This document shows, in pieces, positions 23,200-35,600 of a stretch of DNA of 64,000 nucleotides (its first letter is position 1; each line of letters starts with the position of its first letter). This DNA comes from Oxytricha trifallax (Eukaryota; Ciliophora; Spirotrichea; Sporadotrichida; Oxytrichidae), in assembly GCA_000711775.1 (NCBI GenBank), contig ARYC01000392.1:62001-126000 (forward strand), given 5' to 3'. The translations under genes were made by a program, and so were the position numbers. The notes below the pieces were generated by a model, which was not told where the DNA came from, did not search any database, and saw only the letters and a program-made list of their open reading frames with translations.

Positions 23200-24370
23200 A
23201 TGGAAAGTGCACCAATCAACAACCTTAAAAGTTTAGATAATCAAGACATTAATTCTAATGAAAATAAGAATTTGTAAAAAGAATCTAATCTTTTATCTTA
23301 AATAGATGAGGATAAAAAATACCCAGACCCAAGTGATGAAATAAAAGACAGCGGTTTAAAATCTGATCAATCAGATTTAGATCATGTAACTGCCATCTCT
23401 TAAAAATAAATCAAAATGCTTTAGTTCAGCAATCCAGTCACAATAGCAACTGAAGGTAAGTTGGGAAAATTTGAGTACGATTAACCCTCTTCTCCAAGCA
23501 GTTAGAATTTGATAGAGCGTGGACCTTATGAGCTTGATAACGGAGCTATATATGCTGGACAATGGACTTAAGATGGCTTAAGACAAGGGAAAGGTCTACA
23601 AATATGGAAAGATGGCTCTAAGTACGAAGGCTACTGGAAAAATGACATGGCTAATGGAAAAGGAAGACTTATCCACTCCGATGGTGATGTTTACGAAGGA
23701 GAATGGCTTAACGACAAATCTCATGGAAGAGGAACTTACATTCATATGGATGGAGCTAAATACACAGGAGACTGGATAGACGATCATTAACATGGCTTCG
23801 GAGTTGAAACATGGCCTGTTGGGGATAGGTGCGAAGGCAACTACGAATATGGAAAGAAACATGGTACATGTACTTTCAAGTGGGCAGACGGTTCTATTTA
23901 TAATAAAATTCAATAGCTTGCTATAAATTAATATATAGGTTAACTTATACATTGGTGAATTTTACAATAACAATATTCATGGAAAAGGAGTGTATACTTG
24001 GAGTGATGGCCGTAAATATGAAGGTGAATGGAGAAATAATAAAATGCATGGAAAAGGAACTTATACCTGGGCAGACGGGCGTAAATACGTTGGAGAGTAT
24101 GTGGACGACGAAAAGCAAGGCTATGGAGAATTTATATGGCCTGATGGCAGTTCATTCAAAGGAGATTGGCTGCAAGGTAAACAGCACGGTAAGGGTAATA
24201 TAAATATAAATATAAATAAAAAGTTGCTATAAATCCTATAATAAATTTCAGGACACTCATTCATTTTTAAAAAGGGTGTTTAAATAACGTTTGAAGGAGA
24301 AGAGAAATTCGGTGAATGGGAAAGTGGTAATATAATCAGATGGATTGGTAGGTAAGAAGATGAGATATGA
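23200..24370 (+). CDS. MORN-repeat protein, paralogue 1
   Basis: ATG 23200, TGA 24368-24370. After an acidic N-terminus come about ten MORN repeats (e.g. [68 protein letters not shown]). Two IESs interrupt the frame. One is 49 bp (23901-23949) with pointer TA; the other is 81 bp (24197-24277) with pointer AAGGGT. Removing both gives an unbroken protein ending [20 protein letters not shown] proteins often scaffold membranes and cytoskeleton. This copy lacks the MGN and IQ N-terminus of paralogue 3. Two repeats have lost consensus residues ([10 protein letters not shown]). Confidence 0.8.
23901..23949. other. 49 bp IES, pointer TA
   Basis: Lies at a site shared with both paralogues. The termini are inverted, TATAA...TTATA. 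There is no GT...AG, and removal restores the frame (..[13 protein letters not shown]..). Confidence 0.7.
24197..24277. other. 81 bp IES, pointer AAGGGT
   Basis: AAGGGT repeats at 24191-24196 and 24272-24277. Joining them gives [19 protein letters not shown], matching paralogue 3. Confidence 0.7.
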
Positions 24371-26055
24371 ATAATTTGTATATCAAATCAGTATTTGTGA
24401 ATACGATTTTGATAAAAGCTTTAGAAAAAATTATGATTTCTCTCATAATTGACAGTATTTCAAATTAACCACTAATACTTAATGCTTTAAAGTGATAGTT
24501 TACTCTTTTCAAAAAAATCAATCAATTTAATTTAATTAATTTCATTTCTTTTCATTTAATTTGATTTTTACCAAATACAGTAAGAGACTCAATATTTAAT
24601 TAACAAAAAATAAATAAATATCAAAATTTTGATGCAAATAAGAATTAAATTAATGAATGTTTATAAAATTATCATTAATCTTTAACTCCATATTTGTATA
24701 TTAAATAATATTAAGACTGTGTAGCTATATATACGGTATTTTGGCAATAAAATCAACATATTTTAATTATAATTATAATAATAAGAGAGTTTTCAAATGT
24801 TAGTATGTTACAATAATGAAGTCAGAAAAATTATATAGCTTAAATATCTGTCTTAATTAAGATAAAATAATTTCATAGACAATTTAGATTTAATTTTTCA
24901 GTTACATTTCGATGATAAACTATGGTATAAATCATAAAATCGACAAAAGCATAAAGTTAATTGGTATAATCAAAACTTACAAAGATACGCATGAAAAATA
25001 ATTTTAATTAAGATTTAAAAATTAAAACAATTTAAATACTCTCCTATCTATTAGTTAAATTTCATATTAACAATAATTCTATAAAAATGACCTATGTATT
25101 TACACGCTTTAAATTAAGCCATACCCATTTAAAAATAGGATGTTTAGAAAAGGGATTTTGGGATTTTAGATAATCTGCAATATTTTCAAAAATATATTAA
25201 TGATAATTTAAACTGAAAATAAAGAATAATTAAATTAAAATAGTTCAAATAAAGTTAAATATATGTATGTTAATTTTTGTCTAGAAATATTTTAAGTTAA
25301 AATTTTACTCAAACTAAATTATTTGCTTCAAATAAACTAATAAATTTGACCAAATTATTTTACAAAGTCATGAATTTAATTAAAAAAATTGAAATGGAAA
25401 TCTATGCATGAATTTCGAAGTTTCTTAATTTTAATTTTTATTTAAAACAAAAATAAAAAAAAGTTAAAGATTTAAATTTAATATTAAAAAGAAAATTCTA
25501 GATTAAACTCCCTTAATTAAATATTTTAATAATTTTATTTGTAGGTTATGTTTGTTATATTATTGGGTTTGAAATTTAGCCGCTGTTTTTTTATATTCTC
25601 TATTCCCCCTATCAATTAATAAATAAACTTGTTGATGGATTGTCTGGATTTAAAATCACAAGACCACTTTAATAGCTTAATAAGTGTTTTGATTTTTGAT
25701 ATTAATTGGATAAAGGGTTTCATTTTTTGTTGTTAGATGCATTGTAATTTATTATTTTATAGTTTAGATTTTTTTCTTTTATTTTTTATCATCCCTTTAT
25801 CTACATGCATGCTTTGTAATAATAAATCCAATAGGAAATTTAAATGTTAGTTTATTAATTGTTTGTTTTACTTAATTAACTATAATAGTTGAATTTATGA
25901 AAATTACTTAATAATAGCTAAATTAATGAAAATTTCTTCTTAATTCTTTAGGGACTTTATATTCTAAAATATTTTGGCATCAATAAAACTTATTATTTTT
26001 ATTACATAGTTCTAATTAACTTCTAATCAGATTCGAACTTTTACATAAATATATT
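24371..26055. other. long AT-rich region without genes
   Basis: About 1.7 kb of extremely AT-rich DNA. No coding frame with protein-like composition was seen. Likely germline-limited or intergenic. Confidence 0.45.
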
Positions 26056-26473
26056 ATTGTAGGAATACATTTGATTTGGGAAAATGAATTAAAATTAAAT
26101 TAATTAAAAATTAAAATCATGTCAGTTATAAAATCCAAAGTTACTCAAAATTCAAATCAAAGCCGATTCTACGGTAGATCCCGCAATTTTAGCTGGACTT
26201 TACTACTGGCAATATTCCTGAATCATCCTAAGAAGCGAGATATTTTGATTTTGAGCTAACTCCCAAAAATAGTAAAAGGGGTTTTTCTCGCTTGGGAGAA
26301 GAGATAAAATCATTATAGCAATAACAACCACCGTCTTAATTTTAATGCGCTATCCAGAGAGTATAATATTGTTAGGGTTTGGAGACATTTTCCAAAAATA
26401 TAACTGAAGGTAATTAATAATTAATTAATTTTAATTTTAATTCATTTTCCCAAATCGAACGTATTCCTACAAT
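26056..26473. mobile_element. inverted-repeat element (ATTGTAGGAATAC family)
   Basis: Terminal inverted repeats of about 45-60 bp begin ATTGTAGGAATAC and contain TTTGGGAAAATGAATT. The right copy has ATTCCTACAAT with a few mismatches. The 300 bp interior is less AT-rich, with no clear ORF. A related single end sits at about 33722-33775. MITE-like. Confidence 0.6.
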
Positions 26474-27881
26474 ACTTATTTAAAATTAGGTTGTACATAA
26501 GTTTTGGTCTAATTAAATTGGATTCAATCAAAAAATAAATTTGATGAAGTACTACTACTAATATATTTAAATAAATATAGTTTTAGTTTAGTTAAACTAA
26601 AATAGGTAAAATTGGAGATCAATTCTTTAAATATATTGCAATTTTACAAACTTTCTCCATTTATTAACTGTTGACTTTCTTAAAAATGCCTATATTTAAT
26701 AGGTGTCTAAATATTTAAGGAAATTATAAATACAAATTTTTAAGATTGATATCTATTTATAATACTTTTAAAACTATAAAATTGCATGCTTGTGGTTAAC
26801 AGTCACTTTAAAACCATCATTTAATTCATACTTTTTTATTTAAATTTTACTTTACGTTTAAAACCCTTATTTTTATAAGATAAAAATATAATATAATAAA
26901 GACGCGAGCTAAAAGAAATGAAAGTATTAAATATATTTTGAAAATTATTTTTGATTAAATTTGAGAAAAAAAAAGTAGTTAATATATGCCAAATTTTATT
27001 AAATGATGAAATAAAATGATTTAATAAAATTTATCATCAAAAATGATAATTTGTGAGAAAAATTAATAATAGGAAAAATATCAATCAAACATATTATTTT
27101 TTAAGTAAAAAATGCTATTTTTAAATAAATAATCATGAGATAATATTATTTAAGTTTACAAATAGATAATATCTAACTTTTATTTTAATAAATAGAATAA
27201 AATGATGTTTCTAAATCTAATCCTCAACATTACTCTCATCAATCAATAACATTTAAGCTCATTAAGGGGTTTTGGGGTTTTTACTATACAATTTTTAAAA
27301 TAATTATTGTACCTTGGAAGATATAATCAAACTTTAAATTCGTAAAATTCGTTCTAATAATTACTATATCTTATTTAAATGGATCCCAAATGATTTATTT
27401 TTTAAAAAAGTATATTTTAGCACATTCAATCAATTATCCTTTACTTTAAGACATAAAAAATTAATATAATTAATTTAATATTAATAATTTAGTTGGTTAA
27501 TGGTTTTTGACAATTATATTTAAATTTTAAAAAATAACTTCAAAAATGTTTTAGGAATTAGTTTTTAATTATTAAATTTTGAGTTTTTTATAGATTTAAC
27601 AATAATATTAAATCATATAGAGCTCACATCTTATTTTTATTATAATTAATAAATCAAGAAAAATAAGTTATATTAAAATTTAAATAAAAATTTTAATAAA
27701 ACATTGAAAAATTTGTGAAAATTAATTATTCGTATTGTTATTTTAGGATTTGTTGTATTAGATATTCTGCATTATTTGTGTATTTTTAAAATTTTATAAA
27801 TTTGATCATAATTAATAATTATTATAACTTTATAAATAAATCCATCTTAAAAATTATAAATTTCGACAGATATTTCATAAA
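26474..27881. other. AT-rich region without genes
   Basis: About 1.4 kb of AT-rich sequence with no protein-like frame, tRNA or repeat that could be supported. Confidence 0.45.
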
Positions 27882-29002
27882 ATGGAAAGCGCTGCATTCA
27901 ATTATGACCCTCCTCTTCACTTTTATATAGATAATGATGCAAAATACCCAGACCCAAGTAATGAAATAAAAGACAGCGGTTAAAAATTAGATCAATAAAA
28001 TTTGGAAAATTAAACTGAAATTTCATTTAAAAGAAACGAGATGCCTAATTTTAGCAATCCATTTACAAAAGCAACTGAAGGGAAAATGAGCAAATATGAA
28101 TACGATTAACCCTCTTCTCCTAATAATAAGAATTTAATAGAGCGTGGTCCTTATGAGCATGATAACGGAGCTATATATTCTTGACAATGGAATTAAAATG
28201 GGTTCAGACACGGTAGAGGTCTTACAAATTTGGAATGACGGCTCTAAATACGAGGGCTACTGGAAAATTACTTGGCCAACGGAAAAGGAAGACTTATTCA
28301 TTCTAATTTAGATGTCTATGAGGGTGATTGGCTAAATTAAAAAGCTCATGGAAATGGAACTTACATTCATTTGGACGGAGCTAAATACACAGGAGACTGG
28401 AGAGAAAATATATAACACGGCTTTGGAGTTGAAACATGGCCAGTTGGGGCTAGATACGAAGGCAACTACGAATATGGAAAGAAACATGGAAAAGGTACTT
28501 TTTTGTGTGCAAATGGTTCTATTTATAATTTAATTGAAATTATTTTTCTATAAAAATGATTATTTATACATTGGTGAATTTATCAAGGCAGAGGAGTATA
28601 AACTTGGATTGATGGTCGTAAATATGATGGATAATGGAGTAATAATAAAATGCAAGGTCTTGGAATTTACTCCTAGCCTGACGGAAGAAAGTACATGGGA
28701 TGGTATGTGGATGACAAATAGCAAGGCTATGGTGAATTCTCATGGCCTGATGGCAGTCAATTCAAAGGTGATTGGTTTAATGGCGAAAAACACGGAAAGA
28801 TTAATGTTTAATAAATTAAAAGTAGCAATTAAATAAAATTTATATCTGAGTATTTTTATTAATTCTTTTAAAGGGTGTATTCGTCACGAATGAATGGGAG
28901 GAGAAATATGGAGAATGGGTTAATGGGACTAGAATTAGATGGATAAATCCTTAAGAAGAATAATAATCTGTGTTTGAAATTAGTATTAGTGATTTTGATT
29001 GA
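27882..29002 (+). pseudogene. MORN-repeat protein, paralogue 2, degenerate
   Basis: It starts like paralogue 1 (ATGGAAAGCGC) and keeps the same repeat order. It has a TGA at the first MORN repeat (IYS-stop-QW near 28183) and frame changes, for instance around 28210-28240, 28270 and 28420. Both IES positions are kept: 28526-28568 with TA ends and about 28800-28873 with AAAG repeats. Sequence similarity remains high, so the decay is recent. It is bracketed by gene-free AT-rich DNA and is probably germline-limited. Confidence 0.7.
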
Positions 29003-29673
29003 TTTAAGCTTTTGAAAATTTATGGCTTCTCACTATTTTGATGGTAATATAAGAGTAAAATGATAATTTATCTTTGCAAAAGAAATAAATATAGCTTTGT
29101 TAATTAGCTCGAATAATTTCATTTAATTTTGATTTTAAATACACATATTTTGAGAGTTAAATTTATTCATAAAAACGAATGAAATGCCTTTCTTATTTTT
29201 TAAATTACATTTAAAAGTCATTTTTCAAGTAAAATCGATTTTAAGTTACTTTAGTATATGGACTACAATTTTATGTAAAATTAAAGATTTATTTTTAATA
29301 TTTAAATAAAATTAACTTTAGTGAATTAAAACACTTATTTGATTGTTTTAACAAAAAAATATTTTTAAGGGATGTATGGAATTTTATTGGGATAGTACTT
29401 TAAACACTGATTTTATAATGAAATATTTTCATAAATATTTAAAGTTCGTTATCTCATATAAAAATTGGCAGAAAATGTCTATTCATTAAATCATATCCTA
29501 ATGCTAACTTACAATAGAATAAATATATCAACTAGTTTATTAATTTTTGGCATTAAATATTTAGAATGAAATCTGTTCAATTAAGAAACTAAATAATATT
29601 AATCAAAGTAGGTTATAGAGTGCATTAATATAAGAGTGAATTCCTAATTACTTATGAATGAAATTTTCTGGTA
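29003..29673. other. AT-rich intergenic region
   Basis: About 670 bp, no gene or repeat seen. Confidence 0.45.
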
Positions 29674-30470
29674 TCAATAGAAAATTTTGTAAAACAAAAC
29701 TAGACCTATTGCGATTGTCAGAAGCCACATAGTTGCATGCAGTAAGCACTTTTTGATAAACTATGCTCTCTCTATACCTATAATAACTCCATGCGCTTCA
29801 TCGATATCTCTACTCAATCTATCTTGGTTTGATACCATCCTATATAACCCCTCCCTATCTCTGTATATCGTTGCATTTGCATCTTTCATAAATACATAGG
29901 CTTCCTCACCCATAACTTTGATTCGTTTCAATTGATCTTCTTACTCATTCAAGTCATCAATTCCATAAAGAAGTTTTGATCTAATCGTGTTTTTCTTTTC
30001 TTGACCAGATTTTAGATCCCCTGGTTGATCCTAATAGCTGTACTTTTAGTTATTCTAATTTTCCTCATCGTATATTCTCCCTATTTTTTACTTTTTAATT
30101 ACGTTTGTAGTGAGGTCATCCTCTAGTTTGAAAAACACCTTCCTGCAATCTTCATTTGACTGTTGTATCTTCCTTAGCTTTTCTTTGTATTACTCACGTG
30201 AATACTGAGGCAGCATGTTTATTTCGAACTCCAAAGTTTTTATGCCTTTTAAAACCTTATTTATTAAGACTTAATCTTCCTGTACAATCTTCAATTTCAA
30301 TTAAGTGCCACCTCTTTCGTAAAATAGAAAATAATGTAATGTATCAAATAATTTGTGGACTTTAAAATCAGTAAAATAGTTTATTATTCTTCAGAATCTT
30401 CTATCTGTCGAAGAGAATCTTTAAGAATTTTGATAAGTTGCTAAACTGACTCTTCTTATCCTACTGCCAT
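29674..30470 (-). CDS. Vti1-type Qb-SNARE
   Basis: ATG 30468-30470, TGA 29674-29676. The N-terminal helical part includes EFEINMLPQYSREQYKEKL and QQSNEDCRKVFFKLEDDL, typical of the Vti1 Habc-like domain. The SNARE helix follows (EAYVFMKDANATIYRDREGL.. NQDRLSRDIDEAHGVI), then a C-terminal membrane anchor (TMWLLTIAIGLVLFYKIF) ending at the stop. The zero-layer Gln is expected in the helix and a Gln-coded region fits (MVSNQDRL), but alignment would be needed. Vti1 acts in Golgi-endosome-vacuole fusion. A roughly 50-nt intron (GTCCAC...GAAAG) near 30330-30380 joins the short first exon. Confidence 0.7.
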
Positions 30471-31079
30471 TAAAACCTTTTATAAATAATATATTACTGT
30501 GAATTTTATAATTTCATGTTTATTATGAAATATACTTCGAAATTCAATTAGTGAACAGTAAATGGATAATTTAAGAAAATAAGTTTAGGTGGAAGCTCCC
30601 CGCAAAGTGGGAAGTTCTTGGTATAAGGAACTATTTATATTTCATGATTTTTTTAATTAAAAAAAACATTATAATTTTTTTTATAATGATTATTTAAAAG
30701 CAGATTAATCATCATTTATTATTTTCAAAATTTAGATAAAGTATTTGTTTAGAGGTATTACTTTGAATTACGCTTTATAATAATAAAAATGAATCTTATT
30801 TAAATATATTATCATCTATTATAAATAAATTTAGTTTTAATTTTAAAATTAAGTTTGAAAGTGATAAATATTAGGAATTCAGCAGTCTTAAATCTCATGC
30901 AAGTCAAATCACTAAAGCTATTTTACTTTTTGTTGTTATGACTATTCCCCCCATAAGTTTATATTATTAAAATTGGGTTCACGATTCTAAAATTGAATTT
31001 ATTAAGGAAATTAAAAAATTTACTTTTCTATTTTACCCAGCCCTATAAAACTATATTTTACGAGAGTTTTAATATATAA
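30471..31079. other. divergent intergenic region
   Basis: About 600 bp AT-rich. One small GC-richer patch (30590-30625) contains an imperfect hairpin; nothing else. Confidence 0.4.
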
Positions 31080-32323
31080 ATGGGCAATGCATGTTGCAAC
31101 GACGCGAACAATAAAGATGTTCACGCCAAAAATTTCAAGGATAATTATCCCTCGAAGCAGGACCCAAATTTGAAAGCTTTAATGGAGGAGGCTGAAAAGA
31201 ATCCAGATAAGATTACCAAAATCTAAGCTGGATTCCGTGGAATGAAAGCTAGAAAAGAATATAATAAAGCGAAAAAGTAAAAGCAGTAACACTCAAGTAG
31301 AAGTATTCCAGGAGGCAGTGGAGGAGGAAGAAGATCAAATAGACCTGACTTGAAAAATGGAGCTGCTATAGCACGTCAATTGAATGAAATGCCTGATTAT
31401 AGCAATCCAGCTACTAAAGCAACTGAAGCTAAGTTGGGGAAATTTGAATACGATCAACCCTCATCTCCAAGCAGTAAGAATTTAATAGAGCGTGGCCCTT
31501 ATGAACTTGATAACGGAGCTATATATGTTGGAGAGTGGACCAAAGATGGCTTGAGGCACGGAAGAGGTCTACAAATTTGGAAGGATGGCTCTAAGTACGA
31601 GGGCTACTGGAAAAATGACATGGCTAACGGAAAAGGAAGGCTTATCCACTCCGATGGTGATGTCTACGAGGGAGAGTGGCTTAACGACAAAGCTCATGGA
31701 AGAGGAACTTACATTCATATGGACGGAGCTAAATATACCGGAGACTGGAGAGAGGACAAACAACATGGCTTTGGTGTTGAAACATGGCCAGATGGGGCTA
31801 GATATGAGGGTAACTACGAATATGGAAAGAAACATGGAACTGGTACTTTCAAGTGGGCAGATGGTTCTATGTATAATTTAATTCAATACTTTTCAATTAA
31901 TAGAAAGCTTAACTTATACATTGGTGAATTTTACAATAACAATATTCATGGAAAAGGAGTCTATACTTGGAGTGATGGTCGTAAATATGAAGGAGAATGG
32001 AGAAATAATAAAATGCATGGTCGTGGAACATTTGCCTGGGCAGACGGTCGTAAATACGTCGGAGAGTATGAAGACGACAAAAAGCAAGGTTATGGTGAAT
32101 TCATATGGCCTGATGGAAGATCTTATAAGGGAGATTGGCTAAATGGTAAACAGCACGGAAAGGAATTTTTATTTATCTTAAGAATAGTCTCGATAACATA
32201 GCCTGCAATTTTTAATAACTTTTTAAGGGTGTCTACATTACCAGTCAAGGAGCTGAAAAATTCGGTGAATGGAAAGAAGGAAAGAGAATCAGATGGATTG
32301 GCAGAGGTGAAGGCGAGCAATGA
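31080..32323 (+). CDS. MORN-repeat protein with N-myristoyl and IQ motifs, paralogue 3
   Basis: ATG 31080, TGA 32321-32323. It opens MGNACC, a possible myristoylation/palmitoylation signal. An IQ motif ([17 protein letters not shown]), a Gly/Arg/Ser linker and about ten near-consensus MORN repeats follow ([55 protein letters not shown]). Two IESs lie at the same sites as in paralogue 1: 31874-31918 (pointer TA, 45 bp) and 32164-32228 (pointer AAGG, 65 bp). The best-preserved copy; probably a membrane-cortex scaffold with calmodulin binding. Confidence 0.85.
31874..31918. other. 45 bp IES, pointer TA
   Basis: Same position and TATAA...TTATA ends as the IES at 23901. Its length is a multiple of three, so the frame stays open if retained, adding 15 residues inside a MORN repeat. 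Confidence 0.65.
32164..32228. other. 65 bp IES, pointer AAGG
   Basis: AAGG at 32160-32163 and 32225-32228. No GT donor is present. Joining gives [19 protein letters not shown] in frame. Confidence 0.75.
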
Positions 32324-32684
32324 ATTCTAATTCATCTTGAGGTAGTGGTATATAACTGCTGCCTCAATTATAGCTTTATAAACCCCTATATAACAGATAG
32401 TAACACAACTATACTTATAGACTTCAAGAGGAAGTGCTTTGCAAAATTAAAAATATAAAAATTAAATTCTCTTGCTCAAATTACATTTAAATTAAAATTC
32501 TTATTCTTATAAATTAATTTGACACTCAGAAATCTTTTTACTTTTATAGTTATTGAATTAAAAAACTAAAACTTTTAGAATTTTAAATTATTACTCATAG
32601 ACAATTCAATGTATAATCAAACTTAACAGCAAAAAGACTTTATAATAAAACAACAAATATTATCATATAATTTAATAAATATAA
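32324..32684. other. intergenic AT-rich region
   Basis: About 360 bp between tandem genes. Nothing recognised. Confidence 0.4.
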
Positions 32685-35600
32685 ATGGAAAGAATCTAAT
32701 AAGTTCAGGTAACAATTTGCATTCTTATTTCATTCAATTTAAATACAAACATAGATCATAATTAATTCAAACATTAATATAGAAGATATAAAAATCCGTG
32801 GAATCAAGAGACATAACTCTTGAGAATTTTGTGTTGGAATATCATTTAGAAGGAGATAGTACAATCGTTTAAATGAAGATATCCACCATTTCAATAAGCT
32901 AATACGAATTGAGAGCAAGGGGTGAATGTCCGGAGAGAGGGAATTTCAACATAAAAGGGCTAGTTTAGCATAACTAATGCTTATATTCATTAATTTATTT
33001 CTTTAATATATATATATTAAAATGAGTGAAAGTTTATTAGTCAAGTATTTAAATTAAATAAATGGATACCCCCCCATGTGCCTGGAATTTTTTCGAATTC
33101 CAGGCACATGAAAATCGATCCTGGAATTCCAGATACAGTTCTGGAACCAAATTTTTTTAAATAAAAAATTCGGGGGAAGGAAGTTTCCTGCCCCAAAACA
33201 GCTTCTTGCCCCTTCGGAAGTTTCCTGCCCTCAACATTATGATTTATATCGTTTGGTAATAAAAGTATTAGAAACAAATAAATTTTTAATTTCAATTTCC
33301 ATAAACATGTACTATCCATCTTTTATTAATATATATTTTAAAGGTAAATTATTATTAATTATCAAATTATACATAATAAACAAGGCTAAAATAATTTTTT
33401 ATAATAATTAATGTAATTTTTATTATAATTTAAATTCATAATCAAGGTAGAAATGATATTTGAGGCTAAATTAAAAAATATCTATAATATAATTAATGAT
33501 AAAGATTTTTTTAAAATTATAAAAATTACATAGGGGCAACTTTCTTCTTTGGGTGCTATAAAATTTTTGGCCAGGAAACTTCCCCCCCCAAAAATTCATT
33601 TAAATGGTTATACATAATATTATTCAAATATTAATCTAAAAAACAAAAAAATAAATTTCTTTTACCATATATATTCAAATTCATATTAATTTATAACATG
33701 ATTATAATTTACAAAAAAAGCTAATGTAGGAACACATTCGATGTTGAGAAAACATAATTTATTAAATTAATATTAAATTTAAATAGTGGTCGTTAAAATA
33801 GACGGTAATCATGATATATAATGAAAAAAATATTTTTTTTAAAAGGCACTGCTATGTATATGCCTTGAGAAACCTATAAGTTATGTCATGATATATTGAG
33901 GATAGGCTGTAAAATTCTTAAATAATCAACTATGATTTAACAAAAAAAATATAAATCCTTAATGTTCCATCTTCTGATGAAGATAGATAAATACCATGTA
34001 ATAGTTTTAAATAATAATATTATTTTTTATAAAAATAAGCTAAAACTATTCATATTCACTATTTTTATATGAAAATTGTTATTTTAGTCTCATTTTAGCA
34101 TTAGGAGTAAGGGTATAAGTTTAAGTTATTCAAATTTTTTTAAAACGTTTTTATAAAAAATGAAAACCTACTTAATTCTGATTCGAAGTTTTGATACATG
34201 AGCCTATTGGATATAGCCTGATTGTATTTCATCAGTATAGAATCAGACTATATATTGATCAGATTTAATTCTTAATTATAAAGTAAATATAATACATTTA
34301 TAATAAAGAAGACTTAATGATAATGGATTCTAAAATTTTCATATGTTAAAAGTATGATTAATGCAAGTATAATTTTGCATTATATTTACATTACACTATA
34401 GTTATATAATTTTTATGGTCTGAGCGAGAAGTTAAGCAAAAGAATTTCGGTGCCAGGAGTCAGTCAGTTTCTTTATAATACTAATGTTTATATATGTAAG
34501 TCTTCTTATATACCCCAAAAATAATGAAAATTGCATTATTTATCTATAAGAATTATGATCCAGCTTCTTAAGATAAATGAAAATTCCTTATTAAATTGCA
34601 TAATTATTTTTTAACAAATGCATTAATTTATTTATTATGCATAATAATAATAAATAAAACCGACTATAGAAAATTAAAATTAGAATTTACATGATATAAG
34701 TGATAATTTAACTGAATCAAGGGAGATTCATTTTTGTACATAATTATGAAATTTAAAAACTGATAATATTTAATTTTTTTTTCTCATTGTAATAAGACTT
34801 TTGGATTATTTATTATAGAGAGCAATTAAATTGAATTTTTATAATTTTACTTTGATATACAAAATACAATAGTAATTTTTTTATTTATAATATATTCTAA
34901 CATAAATAAAATTTTAACAGAAATTCCAGAATTATATCTGGAATTCCAGGATGAATCTGGAACGGTTTTCATGTGCCTGGAATTTGAAAAAATTCCAGGC
35001 ACATGGGGGGTATCCAAATAAATGCTGGTTAGATGTGATGTTTGATAGACGAAATGATTCTGACATGAGACTAGTTGGTGATGAGAAAGACAAAGTCATG
35101 CTAGGAAGTTGGGGCTACCTTTTAAAAACCTGTATAATAATATTTCTTTAAAAATTCTAAATCATTAAGGAAGTAAAAAACATACAGCATGCATTTTTAA
35201 TTATTATGCTTTACCTAAATGAATGTTAAACAAACAGAGATATTAATTCTCTTGGGAAATTTGTAATTAGAGTAAGCATATATTATTAAACATTCTTAAA
35301 TTCTATTTCAATCATCTCATGAAATATTTTATAGGGGAAAAATCAAGTAAACTACCAATTGGCAAACTCAAAAGTAGGCGTGAGCAATGACTTCATTTTT
35401 TATTTATTTTTTCGACAGTTCTTAAATAAAATCTTAAGCTTAAATATTCGCTTCAATTAATTAAAAGAAATGAATTGGTACCAAGTGTTGCCCTTTCATA
35501 AATTAGGTGTTTTTGTTAATCAAACTTTATGAAACAATTCAAGCTCAATGAAGCCATGTAAAGAGTCACAAATTTCTAGTGTCATAAATATGATATTTTT

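Larger units (their letters stand above)
32982..35026. other. 2045 bp IES, pointer AATGCT
   Basis: AATGCT at 32976-32981 and 35021-35026. Joining makes GLVQHNQCWLDVMFDRRN in frame. The IES contains nested inverted-repeat elements. Confidence 0.7.

Noticed and set aside
30590..30625. possible hairpin terminator or ncRNA
   Set aside because: Only a short imperfect stem in AT-rich DNA; no evidence of a transcript.
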